From Colwellia sp. (GTDB lineage: Bacteria; Pseudomonadota; Gammaproteobacteria; Enterobacterales; Alteromonadaceae), in the NCBI GenBank assembly GCA_020630795.1, contig JAHDIK010000008.1:1-64000 (forward strand): a stretch of DNA of 64,000 nucleotides, written 5' to 3'. Below are positions 19,496 to 29,436 of this stretch, piece after piece. Numbering within the stretch: position 1 is the first letter of the stretch; the number at the start of each line of letters is the position of its first letter. The notes beneath the pieces were generated by a model. That model was not told the DNA's origin and searched no databases. It saw only the letters and a list, made by a program, of their open reading frames with translations. A program made the translations under genes and the position numbers.

Positions 19496-21553
19496 ATGAA
19501 CACAGGTCACGCATTACAATATAAAAGCTCACTGCTCTCGAGCTTGTTAATAGCACTATATGGCACAAGTTTCTTTAACTTCGCTGATGAATTTAAAGAA
19601 GCTCCCACCGAAGTCATTATCGTTGAAGGTAAACGCAACCAAGCGTTAACAGAAGTAACCCCCGAAACAGAAAAATTATTAAAAATAGCAGGATTAGATC
19701 ATGACCCACTTGGTGCGGTATATAGCTTACCTGGTGTTGTATATGCTGGCGGCGATAACGGGGGCGAACCAGCTATTCGAGGCTCTTCTCCTGATGACAA
19801 CGCGTTTTATGTGGACGACCTACCTGTCGGTTATATTTTTCATCTTTTCGGAGACAGCATATTTAACGAAAATGTTGTAAGAGACTTTTCACTCCAGCCT
19901 GCTGCTTTTGGAAGCCAATATTCTAACGCGACAGGAGGAATATTCGACGTTAAATTACGAGATCCTCGTAACCAAGAATTTACAACCACTATTGATATGA
20001 GCTTACTCAAAGCAAGTGCGATGATAGAAGGTGGTTTAGGTGAAGACCATGCATTTTATTTAGCCTACCGTAGAAGTTTGATGCATTTATTCTTACCAGA
20101 AGGAGAAGAGGACGAAGGCTACACAATATTCAAAGCCCCTGCGAGTGACGACTACCAAGGTAAGTACCAATGGTTAATTGGCGATGAACATAAACTAACT
20201 TTTACTATAACAGGAGCAAGTGATGCTGGCGGTATTAACATATCAAAGGCATCTGAAGCGGGTAAAGTAGATCCTGACTCTATTGGCGATTTACGAATAA
20301 ACACCAGATACGATAGCCAAGGTCTGTCTTGGCAATACTATGGTGATAATAAAAAAATAATGCACGTAACCTTGGGTCACACATCTGAAAAACAAAAAGA
20401 GTCGTTTGGCCAAGGGCAATTTATTAATGTTAACTCTGAAATATATAACGCACGCTTCCTTTATCAAATTGATTGGCTAGAAAATCACAAACTAATTACT
20501 GGCGTTGATCTAAGACATGAAGAAACTCAATATTCTTTTGATGCGATTCCTTATTATTGCACTGATCATGAACCCGACTGCGAAAGTAAAAAAGGACAGC
20601 GAGTTCAAGACTCCGACCACCTCAAAAATAAGAGTGTTGGAGTCTATATTCATGATCAATGGACTATGTCTGACGACTTAATGTTAGATGTAGGCTTACG
20701 AGCAGAATATGATGATTACACTAAACAGCAATTCATACATCCAAGAGCTGCACTCTATTGGTATGTAAACAACGATTTAACAATAAATACGAAAGCTGGT
20801 ACGTATAGCAGGTTTCCTGATATAGATACGGTATTGCGCACTATTGGCAATCCAGCATTAAAATCGCCTAAAGCTACACACTATGCTGTTGGATTTGAAT
20901 ATAACTTAAACGGTATTTGGCAAACCACGCTAGATGTTTACTATAAAGATTTAAAAGACATGGCTCGTTCGACTGATGAAATAGCTGACAACGCACATCT
21001 ACGTTATACCAACGACCTATCAGGCAGTGCAAAAGGTGTTGAATGGGTAGTAAAACGTGAAAAGCAAAATGGCTGGTATGGCTGGGCTTCAATAAGCTGG
21101 TCAAACAGCAACAGAACTGATGATTTAACAAAGGTTACCACCGACTATTATCTTGATACCCCCCTGTTAGCAAACCTTGTAGGCAACTACGAGTTGAATG
21201 AACGCTGGGACTTTGGAGTTAAGCTAAGTATTCGTAGTGGTCAAAAATATACGCCAATAATAGGCCTATACGATAACCCTGATTACGAAGGTCACTTCCT
21301 ACCACAATATGGCGAGTTAAACTCTAAAACATTACCTGTTTATCACCGCTTAGACGTACAAGCCAATTACAAAACCACTTACTTTGGTAAAAAAGCCCAA
21401 TGGAGTTTAGCAATACTTAACGCTTTGGGTAGCGAAAACATATCTGGATACTATTACGCCCCTGACGGCAACGAAACGCTAACAGACTATAAAGTTGAGG
21501 GTGAAGAAGGGTTAGGCATGTTCCCATCAATAGGGTTAAAAATAGAGCTTTAA
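19496..21553 (+). CDS. TonB-dependent outer membrane receptor
   Basis: A 685-residue outer-membrane transporter of unknown ligand. A hydrophobic N-terminal segment (residues 11-30) looks like a signal peptide. A possible TonB box lies in the VIIVEGKR region. The plug domain spans roughly 55-160 with LPGVVYAGGDNGGEPAIRGS and the YVDDLPVGY segment, followed by a 22-strand barrel. The final residues, LKIEL, lack the usual terminal aromatic. No periplasmic binding protein or TonB/ExbBD gene is adjacent. Divergent from argR with a 255-base spacer, within which I find no convincing regulatory site. Confidence 0.85.
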   Translation: MNTGHALQYKSSLLSSLLIALYGTSFFNFADEFKEAPTEVIIVEGKRNQALTEVTPETEKLLKIAGLDHDPLGAVYSLPGVVYAGGDNGGEPAIRGSSPDDNAFYVDDLPVGYIFHLFGDSIFNENVVRDFSLQPAAFGSQYSNATGGIFDVKLRDPRNQEFTTTIDMSLLKASAMIEGGLGEDHAFYLAYRRSLMHLFLPEGEEDEGYTIFKAPASDDYQGKYQWLIGDEHKLTFTITGASDAGGINISKASEAGKVDPDSIGDLRINTRYDSQGLSWQYYGDNKKIMHVTLGHTSEKQKESFGQGQFINVNSEIYNARFLYQIDWLENHKLITGVDLRHEETQYSFDAIPYYCTDHEPDCESKKGQRVQDSDHLKNKSVGVYIHDQWTMSDDLMLDVGLRAEYDDYTKQQFIHPRAALYWYVNNDLTINTKAGTYSRFPDIDTVLRTIGNPALKSPKATHYAVGFEYNLNGIWQTTLDVYYKDLKDMARSTDEIADNAHLRYTNDLSGSAKGVEWVVKREKQNGWYGWASISWSNSNRTDDLTKVTTDYYLDTPLLANLVGNYELNERWDFGVKLSIRSGQKYTPIIGLYDNPDYEGHFLPQYGELNSKTLPVYHRLDVQANYKTTYFGKKAQWSLAILNALGSENISGYYYAPDGNETLTDYKVEGEEGLGMFPSIGLKIEL

Positions 21554-21710
21554 AATACGATCAAGTTACGTAAAGCATTGCCAGATAAATACCTAACAAT
21601 AATTATTTGGTATGTTTTCTTACAATTTTTAAACATTTTTAGAAAGGTGGTTCCCTGTGATTTAAAACGATATTTGTTACTATGTAAAAAACCTCAAAAA
21701 ACAGCCAAAT

Positions 21711-22619
21711 ATGAGCTTAAGTATAAAAAAAGTTTTCGCTGCTTTGTTTAACGTAACACATAACTCAATAGCAAAGCGTGCACTTGCCTTCAGCCTATTG
21801 TGTTTATCGTGTAACAGTTCAGCGGTTGAATCTGAACTAGATAAAGAAACCACCGTTTTTAATCAAACGTTTAGTTGGCAAGCCATGGCGCAGTTTTCCA
21901 TTCACAATGGAGACAGCCCACTAAAAGATGTAGAGCAGGAAGGAGCGATTGATCACCTATCGTTATCAATACTTATTGATTTGTACTACAAAGGTTTTTT
22001 TATTCAAAGTAACCATCGTAGATCAAGTGGCCTAAAACAAGGCGCCGAAATTGGATATCAATTGCATGTGGACGATAACTGGGAGTTAGATGTACTTACC
22101 AAAACCTATATAAAAGGCTACGACCCAGAGTTATTAATTGAAAACAAAGAAAAAGATATTCCAACGCTTAGAGGATTAAGCGAACGAAAAATTGGAGATG
22201 GAATCGCATTGCGTTATTCCTACTTCAATGAAGACAGTGTGTTATCTGTTGACTTCGCAAATTTTACACATTGGACTGATACCGATGGTTGGCTATTAGA
22301 CTTTTACTACAACGACCTTATTATTTACAAAAATTGGGATATATACGTTGGTGGAAGCATTACCTACTACTCCAAACAAGTAACAAATTATTATTATGGC
22401 GTAGCTGAACACGAAGTTACGGCGGATAGAAGCTTCTATCAACCCAACAACGCATTTAAAGCAACGGCTGAGATATATGCACAATACCCATTGTCGCTCA
22501 ACTGGTCTTTCAATGTAGGCCTTACACAGACGTATTACTCTAATGTGATAGGGCGTAGTCCATTAGTTGATAAACAACATATATCTCAATTTATGCTTGG
22601 GGTAATTTATGTCTTTTAA
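21711..22619 (+). CDS. MipA/OmpV family outer membrane protein
   Basis: A 302-residue outer-membrane beta-barrel of the MltA-interacting protein/OmpV family. An N-terminal signal peptide (about residues 20-38, ALAFSLLCLSCNSSA) precedes amphipathic strands. The C terminus, SPLVDKQHISQFMLGVIYVF, has the family's last-strand pattern and a terminal Phe for BAM recognition. Family members have been linked to peptidoglycan machinery and to envelope or antimicrobial responses; the role here is unknown. Its stop overlaps the next gene's start by 11 bases, so it is translationally coupled to the DUF3019 protein and part of the regulator operon. Confidence 0.75.
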   Translation: MSLSIKKVFAALFNVTHNSIAKRALAFSLLCLSCNSSAVESELDKETTVFNQTFSWQAMAQFSIHNGDSPLKDVEQEGAIDHLSLSILIDLYYKGFFIQSNHRRSSGLKQGAEIGYQLHVDDNWELDVLTKTYIKGYDPELLIENKEKDIPTLRGLSERKIGDGIALRYSYFNEDSVLSVDFANFTHWTDTDGWLLDFYYNDLIIYKNWDIYVGGSITYYSKQVTNYYYGVAEHEVTADRSFYQPNNAFKATAEIYAQYPLSLNWSFNVGLTQTYYSNVIGRSPLVDKQHISQFMLGVIYVF

Positions 22620-23079
22620 GTTAAGCAATGGATTTGCTTTTCTAATGTTTGTTGGGCCTGCTAGTGTACTGACGGTGAGCGCAAGCACCATTGACGCAAA
22701 AACACCAGTAGATGCTAGTGTTAATGTTAAAAACAACATGGCTGACCACAATATTACGACGTTAAATAATGTGGTGTTTACCAGTAAACCTGCAATGTGT
22801 GTTGCCTTAACTCAAGGAAGAACATGCTACGCGAACATAAAAATAGAATGGAATGCCCAAACTAACAGCGACTTTTGTATTTTTCATAAGGCGCGCGAGC
22901 AATACATAAAATGCTGGAAAAATTTGTCGAAGGGTGTGCATAGCTTTGAGTTTCAATCAAAAGAGCCTGTTACCTATCAACTCATCAATGCACAAAATAA
23001 ACCCATTGCAGAAACCACGGTAGATGTAAGTTGGGTGCATAAAAAATCTCCGCGTAAACGAAGATGGCGCTTATTTTAG
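22609..23079 (+). CDS. DUF3019 family secreted protein
   Basis: A 156-residue protein with an N-terminal signal peptide (about 1-26). The body shows the DUF3019 pattern with four conserved cysteines in two blocks: KPAMCVALTQGRTCYANIKIEW and FCIFHK...IKCWKN, likely forming disulfides in the periplasm. The C terminus is strongly basic (KKSPRKRRWRLF). Function is unknown. In Alteromonadales this family is typically found with a MipA-like protein and an OmpR-type two-component pair, exactly the present arrangement, which suggests an envelope sensing or defence role (inference). Confidence 0.75.
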   Translation: MSFKLSNGFAFLMFVGPASVLTVSASTIDAKTPVDASVNVKNNMADHNITTLNNVVFTSKPAMCVALTQGRTCYANIKIEWNAQTNSDFCIFHKAREQYIKCWKNLSKGVHSFEFQSKEPVTYQLINAQNKPIAETTVDVSWVHKKSPRKRRWRLF

Positions 23080-23089
23080 GAATAAAGCA

Positions 23090-23791
23090 ATGACTGAAAA
23101 AAAGAATATTTTACTTGTTGAAGACGACATAACACTCGCCGACTGGGTATCAGAGTACCTTACTGAACAAGGCTTTTGTGTACAGCATGTTGATCGTGGC
23201 GATACGGTAATAAACGCGCTTGAGTCTTTTGCTGCCGACTTAGTGTTACTTGACGTTATGCTTCCTGGTCTAAATGGAATCGAAGTATGTCGATTAATCC
23301 GTGAAAACTCACAAGTCCCCATTATTATGCTTACCGCGCGAGCAGATGAGTTTGATGAAGTAATAGGGTTGGAAGCAGGCGCAAATGACTACGTAATCAA
23401 ACCGGTTAGGCCTCGCGCATTACTGGCTCGAATTTCAAGCGCCTTAAAACATACGGCAACCCTATCTCCTGAAAGCAAAGAAATTACACATGGCGACTTA
23501 ATTATTAATGAAGAAGCCAAACGCGTGATCTATCAAGGAAAAGAGGTTGAGCTATCAACAAGTCTATTTTCTTTCTTGTTATTTTTAGCAACTCATGCGG
23601 GTCAAGTTGTTGATCGAGATTCTGTATTTATCGCACTAAAAGGCAGAGAATACGACGGACAAGACCGAAGGTTCGATGTAATGTTGTCAACACTTCGTAA
23701 AATTTTTAATGATGATCCACAAGCACCAAAAAAATTCAAAACAGTATGGGGTAAAGGATACCTGTTTGTTTCTGATGCTTGGACTAGTTAA
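23090..23791 (+). CDS. OmpR-family response regulator
   Basis: A 233-residue two-domain transcription regulator. The receiver domain (5-118) has the acidic pair Glu11/Asp12-Asp13, phospho-acceptor Asp55 in LVLLDVMLPG, Thr82 and Lys104 (in DYVIKPVRPR). The C-terminal winged helix (about 130-228) ends in KTVWGKGYLF, typical of the OmpR/RstA group. It starts ten bases after the DUF3019 gene with AGGAATAAAGCA before the ATG. The kinase follows five bases on. The likely targets are the upstream mipA-like and DUF3019 genes themselves, an inference from operon structure. Confidence 0.93.
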   Translation: MTEKKNILLVEDDITLADWVSEYLTEQGFCVQHVDRGDTVINALESFAADLVLLDVMLPGLNGIEVCRLIRENSQVPIIMLTARADEFDEVIGLEAGANDYVIKPVRPRALLARISSALKHTATLSPESKEITHGDLIINEEAKRVIYQGKEVELSTSLFSFLLFLATHAGQVVDRDSVFIALKGREYDGQDRRFDVMLSTLRKIFNDDPQAPKKFKTVWGKGYLFVSDAWTS

Positions 23792-23796
23792 GCGTA

Positions 23797-25092
23797 ATGA
23801 GGCGTCTTTATTTAAGTATTATCATTGCTGTTATCGGCTCATTATTCTTAATCAGTTGGGGATTAGACACGCTCGTTGAAAGGCATATTGAAGAAGAAGA
23901 TAGTTCAGATATTGTAGTTTACAAGAAACTGATTGAGGGTTTAAGTAACGAACTAAATAAGACCCCCTTATCACTATTACAACAAAAAATTACCGACTTT
24001 GAGCAAAACTATCAAATAGATACAACCATAGAGCGAGTTAATAATATTGCGTTACCTCAATCATTAACTAGCCAGCTTACACAACCAGGGGGATTATTGC
24101 TTGCCAGCGAAGCTAACCCATATTTATTAAAACAACTCTCAACACACGCAGAGTACCTTATTCAAATACACTTACCTAATGAATCAACAGAAGCTCAACC
24201 GGTGGATATCATTCTTACAACCATGCTCTACTTTGGCGTGTGTTGCATCATCATTTTATGGCTGCTTCCGCTTACTCGCCGCTTATATTTATTAACTTCA
24301 GTTGCTGAAAAAATTGGTGAGGGTGACTTAAAGCAAAGAGTGCCTTTGAGTAAATATTCATACATTCGCCCTTTCGAAAATAGCTTTAATCAAATGGCAG
24401 GACAGATAGAAAAGCTCATCAACGACAATAAAATTCTCGCACGAAGCTTATCTCACGATATACGTACTCCTATGTCTTGCTTACGCTTTGGCGTTGAAGC
24501 AGCACTTGATACAAATGACATAGACAAAAAAAATAACTATATAAATCGCATGGAATCTGAGCTCACTCGCATGGAAGAAATGACCTCGGTCTTTTTAGAA
24601 TATGCAGGAATGGAACGACAAGGGTTTAATTTAAAAAAAGAACCCGTTGCGATAAATGAGTTTCTAACAAATGTTACTCACGAACTACAATCATTGGCGC
24701 AACAATATAATATTGAGCTAATCTTTACTGCAACAGACAAAGAGCTAACCGCTCAATTAGATCCCTATTGGTGTCAACGCGCGATTCAAAACCTTATAAG
24801 CAACGCGACACAATATGCAAAAAGCTCCGTGTACATATCGATTAAAGAACGAACCAATGTTATTGATATAAGCATTTGCGATGACGGAAAAGGTATTCCT
24901 GAAAACAAACTCGATGTTATTTTCGACCCTTTCGTAAAACTAGATACTAACCGTTCGAGAGAACATGGGCATTTCGGTTTAGGGCTTGCCATTTGTAATA
25001 AAATAATGGATTGGCATCAAGGAAGAATTTCTGCAAAAAATTCAGTACACTATGGAGGTGCCAGCTTTACGCTTTCTTTTCCTGTGAAATAA
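23797..25092 (+). CDS. sensor histidine kinase (RstB-like)
   Basis: Membrane-bound sensor kinase of 431 residues. One helix at about 4-22, a roughly 115-residue periplasmic sensor with no recognisable domain, and a second helix at about 140-160 are followed by HAMP. The HisKA domain has phospho-acceptor His220 in SLSHDIRTPMS. The ATPase domain shows N-box Asn332/Asn336, G1 DDGKGIP (362-368) and G2 GHFGLGLA (391-398). Its stop codon overlaps the next start (TAATG), so the downstream kinase-fold gene is coupled to it. Confidence 0.93.
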   Translation: MRRLYLSIIIAVIGSLFLISWGLDTLVERHIEEEDSSDIVVYKKLIEGLSNELNKTPLSLLQQKITDFEQNYQIDTTIERVNNIALPQSLTSQLTQPGGLLLASEANPYLLKQLSTHAEYLIQIHLPNESTEAQPVDIILTTMLYFGVCCIIILWLLPLTRRLYLLTSVAEKIGEGDLKQRVPLSKYSYIRPFENSFNQMAGQIEKLINDNKILARSLSHDIRTPMSCLRFGVEAALDTNDIDKKNNYINRMESELTRMEEMTSVFLEYAGMERQGFNLKKEPVAINEFLTNVTHELQSLAQQYNIELIFTATDKELTAQLDPYWCQRAIQNLISNATQYAKSSVYISIKERTNVIDISICDDGKGIPENKLDVIFDPFVKLDTNRSREHGHFGLGLAICNKIMDWHQGRISAKNSVHYGGASFTLSFPVK

Positions 25093-26204
25093 TGACAAAT
25101 AAAAACAATAAAAATTTAACGCTTTGTGCGACTGAACAACACGCTATTACTCGTGTTTTACCGTATTACTTGAACTCTACACAAAATATTAATGTAAATA
25201 CGTTAGGAAACGGGTTAATTAATGATACATACCTCGTTGAATCGATAGAACATAGCTTTGTATTACAACGCATTAATCAACACGTATTTCCAACCCCCCA
25301 ATACATTGCACAAAATGCAGAATTGATACATGAGCACTTAGCCCAAAAAATAGCACTGTCACAATATCCATTTGAATCCATTGGGCATATTCTCAACACT
25401 CAAAACAAAACGTTAACCTTTATCAATAATGAGTGTTGGCGAGCAATTGATTATATTGACAATACCTACACGGTAAATGCGATCGAAAACGCAACACAAG
25501 CGAAACAAGTAGCACAAGCCTTTGCAACTTTTACCGCTACGCTAAGTGATTTTGACGCAACACAATTGAAAGAAACTATTCCAAACTTTCACAATATCGA
25601 AAGTCGATTGTCTCAGTTTCATCAAGCATTAGCGCAAGCATCAACATCTAAACTAGCTACAGCTGACTCTCTCATCTCGTTTGTATCAGAGAATAAATCG
25701 TTTGTATCTCATGTAAATGAAATATCATCAAAACTCCCCCTTAGAGTTACCCATAACGATACTAAAATTAACAATTTACTCTTTTGTAAAAAAACACATC
25801 AACCTAAAGCCGTTATCGACTTAGATACTTGCATGCCCGGCTTTTTAATGAATGATGTAGGTGACTTAATTCGATCTACATGCCCAAGCGTTGACGAGAA
25901 TGAAACCAACTTAAGTCAGATGGAAATAAGGCTTGATGTATTTGAAACGATTGTTCAGAGCTATATTCAGTCGTTTGAATCTAAAGGAATTTCAGTCATT
26001 GAAAAAGAAAGCTTAGTAACAGGTACCTTACTACTACCTTTTATGTTGGCTACTCGGTTTTTAACCGATTACTTGAACGGTAATGTGTATTTTCATACTG
26101 ACTACGATACGCAAAATTTAGACAGAGCGGCTAATCAATTTCATTTATTTACGTTATTTAAAGAAAAACAAACGATTTTACGTAAATTAGTTCATCAAGA
26201 GTAA
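25092..26204 (+). CDS. APH-fold phosphotransferase, N-acetylhexosamine 1-kinase-like
   Basis: A 370-residue aminoglycoside-phosphotransferase-fold kinase. The glycine-rich N lobe has NTLGNGLINDTYLVE and the nucleotide-binding FVLQRINQHVF. The catalytic loop is THNDTKINN with Asp223 as likely base, and VIDLDTCMPG supplies the metal-binding Asp. This HNDTK/DLDT pattern and the QRIN..VF..P motif resemble NahK, which phosphorylates N-acetylhexosamines at C1, rather than drug kinases, but the substrate is not proven. I chose the ATG at 25092, overlapping the kinase stop (TAATG); the longer frame to 25011 lies inside the upstream gene. Coupling to a two-component system is unusual. Confidence 0.75.
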   Translation: MTNKNNKNLTLCATEQHAITRVLPYYLNSTQNINVNTLGNGLINDTYLVESIEHSFVLQRINQHVFPTPQYIAQNAELIHEHLAQKIALSQYPFESIGHILNTQNKTLTFINNECWRAIDYIDNTYTVNAIENATQAKQVAQAFATFTATLSDFDATQLKETIPNFHNIESRLSQFHQALAQASTSKLATADSLISFVSENKSFVSHVNEISSKLPLRVTHNDTKINNLLFCKKTHQPKAVIDLDTCMPGFLMNDVGDLIRSTCPSVDENETNLSQMEIRLDVFETIVQSYIQSFESKGISVIEKESLVTGTLLLPFMLATRFLTDYLNGNVYFHTDYDTQNLDRAANQFHLFTLFKEKQTILRKLVHQE

Positions 26205-26259
26205 TGCGTTAATACCATTAACTTTCATTACTCTTGAAACAAAAATCTGCAAAACAACA

Positions 26260-28293
26260 CTAGTTAAACTTAAAGGTTGAAACCGATTTTTCTAATGAGT
26301 TAGCGAGTACAGTAACTTGTTCGCTACTCTCATTCATAGAGTCTGCATACTTAACATTATTTTGAGAAGTGGTAGAAACCTCTGACATCGCGTTGTTTAA
26401 CTCGCTACTATATTCCAATTGCAGCTTAGTATTGCCATTGATCTTATGACTCATATTCGCGATATTTTCTAACGCCTTGTCGATATTAACGATCATTTGA
26501 TTTAAGCCTTCACTTTGCTCAAAGCATTGTTCAGCTTCGTTACGACCAGTTGCAATCGCGTTAACCGCAGATGACGTTTCTTGCTGAAGCGCATCAATCA
26601 TCTGGTCTATCTCAGCGGTTGAGGCTTGTGTACGAGACGCCAGCGTTCGTACTTCATCAGCAACCACTGAAAAGCCCCTTCCCTGCTCGCCAGCACGTGC
26701 AGCTTCAATTGCTGCGTTTAATGCTAATAAGTTTGTTTGCTCTGCAATATCACCAATGGTATGACTAATACTACCAATATCTAGTGAATGTTGACGTAGT
26801 CTATCCATCACATCGACCGCGGTTGCCAAGGTCAAATCAAGCTGTTTTATACGCTCATTGGTACTTTGACCAATATCTCTGATTTGATCGCTTTGTTTTT
26901 TCGCGTCACTCACTTGTTGTTCTGTTTCAATCGCCTGCTCACTAACATGAGTAGTAGAATTATTAATATGCTCAAGTGCAGTAAAAGCAGAATCTACAGA
27001 CTGAATTTGCACGTTAGCTGCTTCGTAAATTTTATTACTTTGTTGCTTAGATTCCTTCGCAGAATCTGTTAAAAACTCTCCGTCTTGCGCAATTTTCTTT
27101 ATTAACTGAGTTAAATCTTCAGATACGGTATTAAGGTGCATCGCCAAGTGACCAAACTCATCTTGTTGAGTTACATTTAATGGGCGAGTCAAATCACCTT
27201 GCGCAATACGTGTTAAGCTCTTATTCACAGCGTTAAGAGGACTGATCATAGCTCTAATTGTTAGGCCAGCAATAACAACAGCCAAGGCTATAAAAATAAC
27301 GGCTAATACCAAAACAAAGCCTTGAACACTCGAAATACTATTGTTTACATTTTGTTGGAGTTCTTCAAACTGAATATTTGCTAACTGAATAATACTGTCT
27401 AAGCTAGCAAGGGTTTTTGCTGAAAGATCTTCACTTTTTAACATTGCTGCTTTCGACGCATCCACATAATCTATTTTAGCTTTAACAATACCAAACAAAC
27501 CATTTTCACCTTCAAACACCTCTGGAATTTGCGTGTATTGCTCGTTGAAGCTTTCCATAATGTTGTCGGTTGGAATACCTTCAACCTGCCTATTTAAGTG
27601 GTCTACCAAGTTCTTAACATCGCTAAAGGTAAACTGTAGTTGCTCTACCGTTTGTTGGTATACAACCTTATCTGTAGTTTGAGCTAACTCTTTAATTACG
27701 TTAGTTACCGCAAATAACTGACTTTCAATTCTACTAGCGGTTCCTACAATTGACTCTAATTCTTTTGCGTACTGAGCATTCTCAACATAACCTAAGTCGA
27801 GCATGAGGGCTGAGGCTTCGTTAACAATATCTTGTGCTTTTAACGACTGTTCATCAAGAACAGACTGTATATCTAAAGCTTGCAGCTTTTTAGCAAACAT
27901 ATCTTTAACAGCAACTACAAATTCGTCAGTCAATAATCGACTGTCTTCATTAAGCTTATTGAGCTTACTTTGATTTTTAACACGCTGCTGTAATTGAGGT
28001 TGGAGTTTATGTAGTTGAGCATTTTCAGTATCAAATGAAGATTCGGCTGTAGATATTTCAGAGCGTTCAGCTTTAGTAAACCCTATAGCGCTGCTCTTAG
28101 CCATTTTAAGTAAAATAATTTGGATTTCTTTACTTTCATTGTGAATTGGAACCGCAACCTTTTCTAAGGTATTACTGGCACCTTGAATACCCGACAAAGA
28201 GCTATAAAAGAAGTAACATGCGCCAACTAATAATGCGCCAATCAAGCCAAAGCCGATAATTATTTTGTGTTTTACTTTCAGTTTATTGAACAT
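26260..28293 (-). CDS. methyl-accepting chemotaxis protein
   Basis: A 677-residue transmembrane chemoreceptor. The first helix spans about residues 10-30, the large periplasmic sensor 31-325 is almost entirely helical (helical-bimodular-like), and the second helix is about 326-347. A HAMP domain follows (348-400), then the signalling coiled coil with the CheA/CheW-contacting hairpin [20 protein letters not shown]. There is no C-terminal CheR-docking pentapeptide. The ligand is unknown. It is a lone gene, as is usual for orphan receptors in motile marine bacteria. Confidence 0.93.
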   Translation of the reverse strand: MFNKLKVKHKIIIGFGLIGALLVGACYFFYSSLSGIQGASNTLEKVAVPIHNESKEIQIILLKMAKSSAIGFTKAERSEISTAESSFDTENAQLHKLQPQLQQRVKNQSKLNKLNEDSRLLTDEFVVAVKDMFAKKLQALDIQSVLDEQSLKAQDIVNEASALMLDLGYVENAQYAKELESIVGTASRIESQLFAVTNVIKELAQTTDKVVYQQTVEQLQFTFSDVKNLVDHLNRQVEGIPTDNIMESFNEQYTQIPEVFEGENGLFGIVKAKIDYVDASKAAMLKSEDLSAKTLASLDSIIQLANIQFEELQQNVNNSISSVQGFVLVLAVIFIALAVVIAGLTIRAMISPLNAVNKSLTRIAQGDLTRPLNVTQQDEFGHLAMHLNTVSEDLTQLIKKIAQDGEFLTDSAKESKQQSNKIYEAANVQIQSVDSAFTALEHINNSTTHVSEQAIETEQQVSDAKKQSDQIRDIGQSTNERIKQLDLTLATAVDVMDRLRQHSLDIGSISHTIGDIAEQTNLLALNAAIEAARAGEQGRGFSVVADEVRTLASRTQASTAEIDQMIDALQQETSSAVNAIATGRNEAEQCFEQSEGLNQMIVNIDKALENIANMSHKINGNTKLQLEYSSELNNAMSEVSTTSQNNVKYADSMNESSEQVTVLANSLEKSVSTFKFN

Positions 28294-28497
28294 TATTAAA
28301 TATTCCTAAAGCGTTTTATTATTATTCTTATTCCTGAATTTTTAACACACTCCTTGTGATCAGACCACTCATAATAACAAAGATTACATAAATTACATGC
28401 CTCAATTCATATCTAATATATGTAAATCATTACGAATTAGAATAACTCCTTTAATTTATTCTATACTCTATAAACAAGATCGCAAAAATATCGAACA

Positions 28498-29406
28498 ATG
28501 TTTAACCAACCGATACTTAAATTATCTAAAACCTCTCTCGTTCTTTTAGGAATGATTTTTTTATATTTCATTTCAATAGATAGCTACGCAAAATCTCTCA
28601 ATAATGAGGTACAAGAAGTTCGCTACAACCGAAATACCTTATATGCAAGTGACGATGTAGACAATTATTACGAAGAATTACTACGATATGCACTTGAAGC
28701 TACAGTAGATGAATTTGGCCCTTACAAACTTTTACCTCAAAACATTAAAATGGTTCAACAACGTAGCGTCGCCATGATAGAACAGAGCTTACATATTGAT
28801 GTGATATGGAGCATGACATCAGTCGACCGCGAATCACGTATGCAAGCCGTGTATATTCCACTGCTAAAAGGCTTGTTAGGCTATAGAGTATTTTTAATCA
28901 GACAAGGCGAACAACAGCGCTTTAATAATATTTCCACGGTAAACGCTTTAAAGAAAATCACCATTGGTCAAGGTGTTAATTGGCCGGACACAGAAATCCT
29001 AGAAAAAAATAAATTCCAAGTGGTTAAATCACTAGGCAACAACTTACACGACATGCTTGAAAGTAAACGCTTTGACATGTTTCCGCGTTCGGTTTTAGAA
29101 GTTGTGAATGAAGATACCAGCAGACCCAACCTAACAATTGAGTCAAATCTATTACTCAAATATCCAGCGCCCTTATATTTCTTTGTAAACAAAAGTAATA
29201 AAAAATTAGCAAAACGTTTAACTATTGGCTTAAGTCGCCTTGTAGAAAGCGGCAGTTTTGATGAGATATTTTATTCTAACAAGGGGCCAGCCACACTTAT
29301 GAAAGAGTTAGGTATAGGTAAACGTAAGGTCATTGAAATTAATAACCCCAACATTTCGAGAGAAAGTGAAAAGTTAATTAATAACCCTTCACTTTGGTTT
29401 TTATAA
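28498..29406 (+). CDS. periplasmic substrate-binding-domain protein (SBP_bac_3-like)
   Basis: A 302-residue secreted protein with a signal peptide ending near SYAKS (residue ~32) and a type-2 periplasmic binding-protein fold. Recognisable segments are IGQGVNWPDTEILEKNKFQVV in the hinge region and FVNKSNKKLAKRLTIGLSRLVESGSFDEIF near the C terminus. No permease or ATPase genes are nearby. Stand-alone members of this type are common in Alteromonadales and are often thought to feed signalling proteins rather than transporters (inference). It is divergent from the chemoreceptor, which makes a functional link conceivable but unproven. Confidence 0.7.
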   Translation: MFNQPILKLSKTSLVLLGMIFLYFISIDSYAKSLNNEVQEVRYNRNTLYASDDVDNYYEELLRYALEATVDEFGPYKLLPQNIKMVQQRSVAMIEQSLHIDVIWSMTSVDRESRMQAVYIPLLKGLLGYRVFLIRQGEQQRFNNISTVNALKKITIGQGVNWPDTEILEKNKFQVVKSLGNNLHDMLESKRFDMFPRSVLEVVNEDTSRPNLTIESNLLLKYPAPLYFFVNKSNKKLAKRLTIGLSRLVESGSFDEIFYSNKGPATLMKELGIGKRKVIEINNPNISRESEKLINNPSLWFL

Positions 29407-29436
29407 ATATTATTTATATTAATTTAGATTGTAACA

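Noticed and set aside
25011..25091. N-terminal 27-residue extension of the kinase-fold protein
   Set aside because: It lies wholly in the coding end of the histidine kinase; the TAATG overlap at 25092 gives a standard coupled start.
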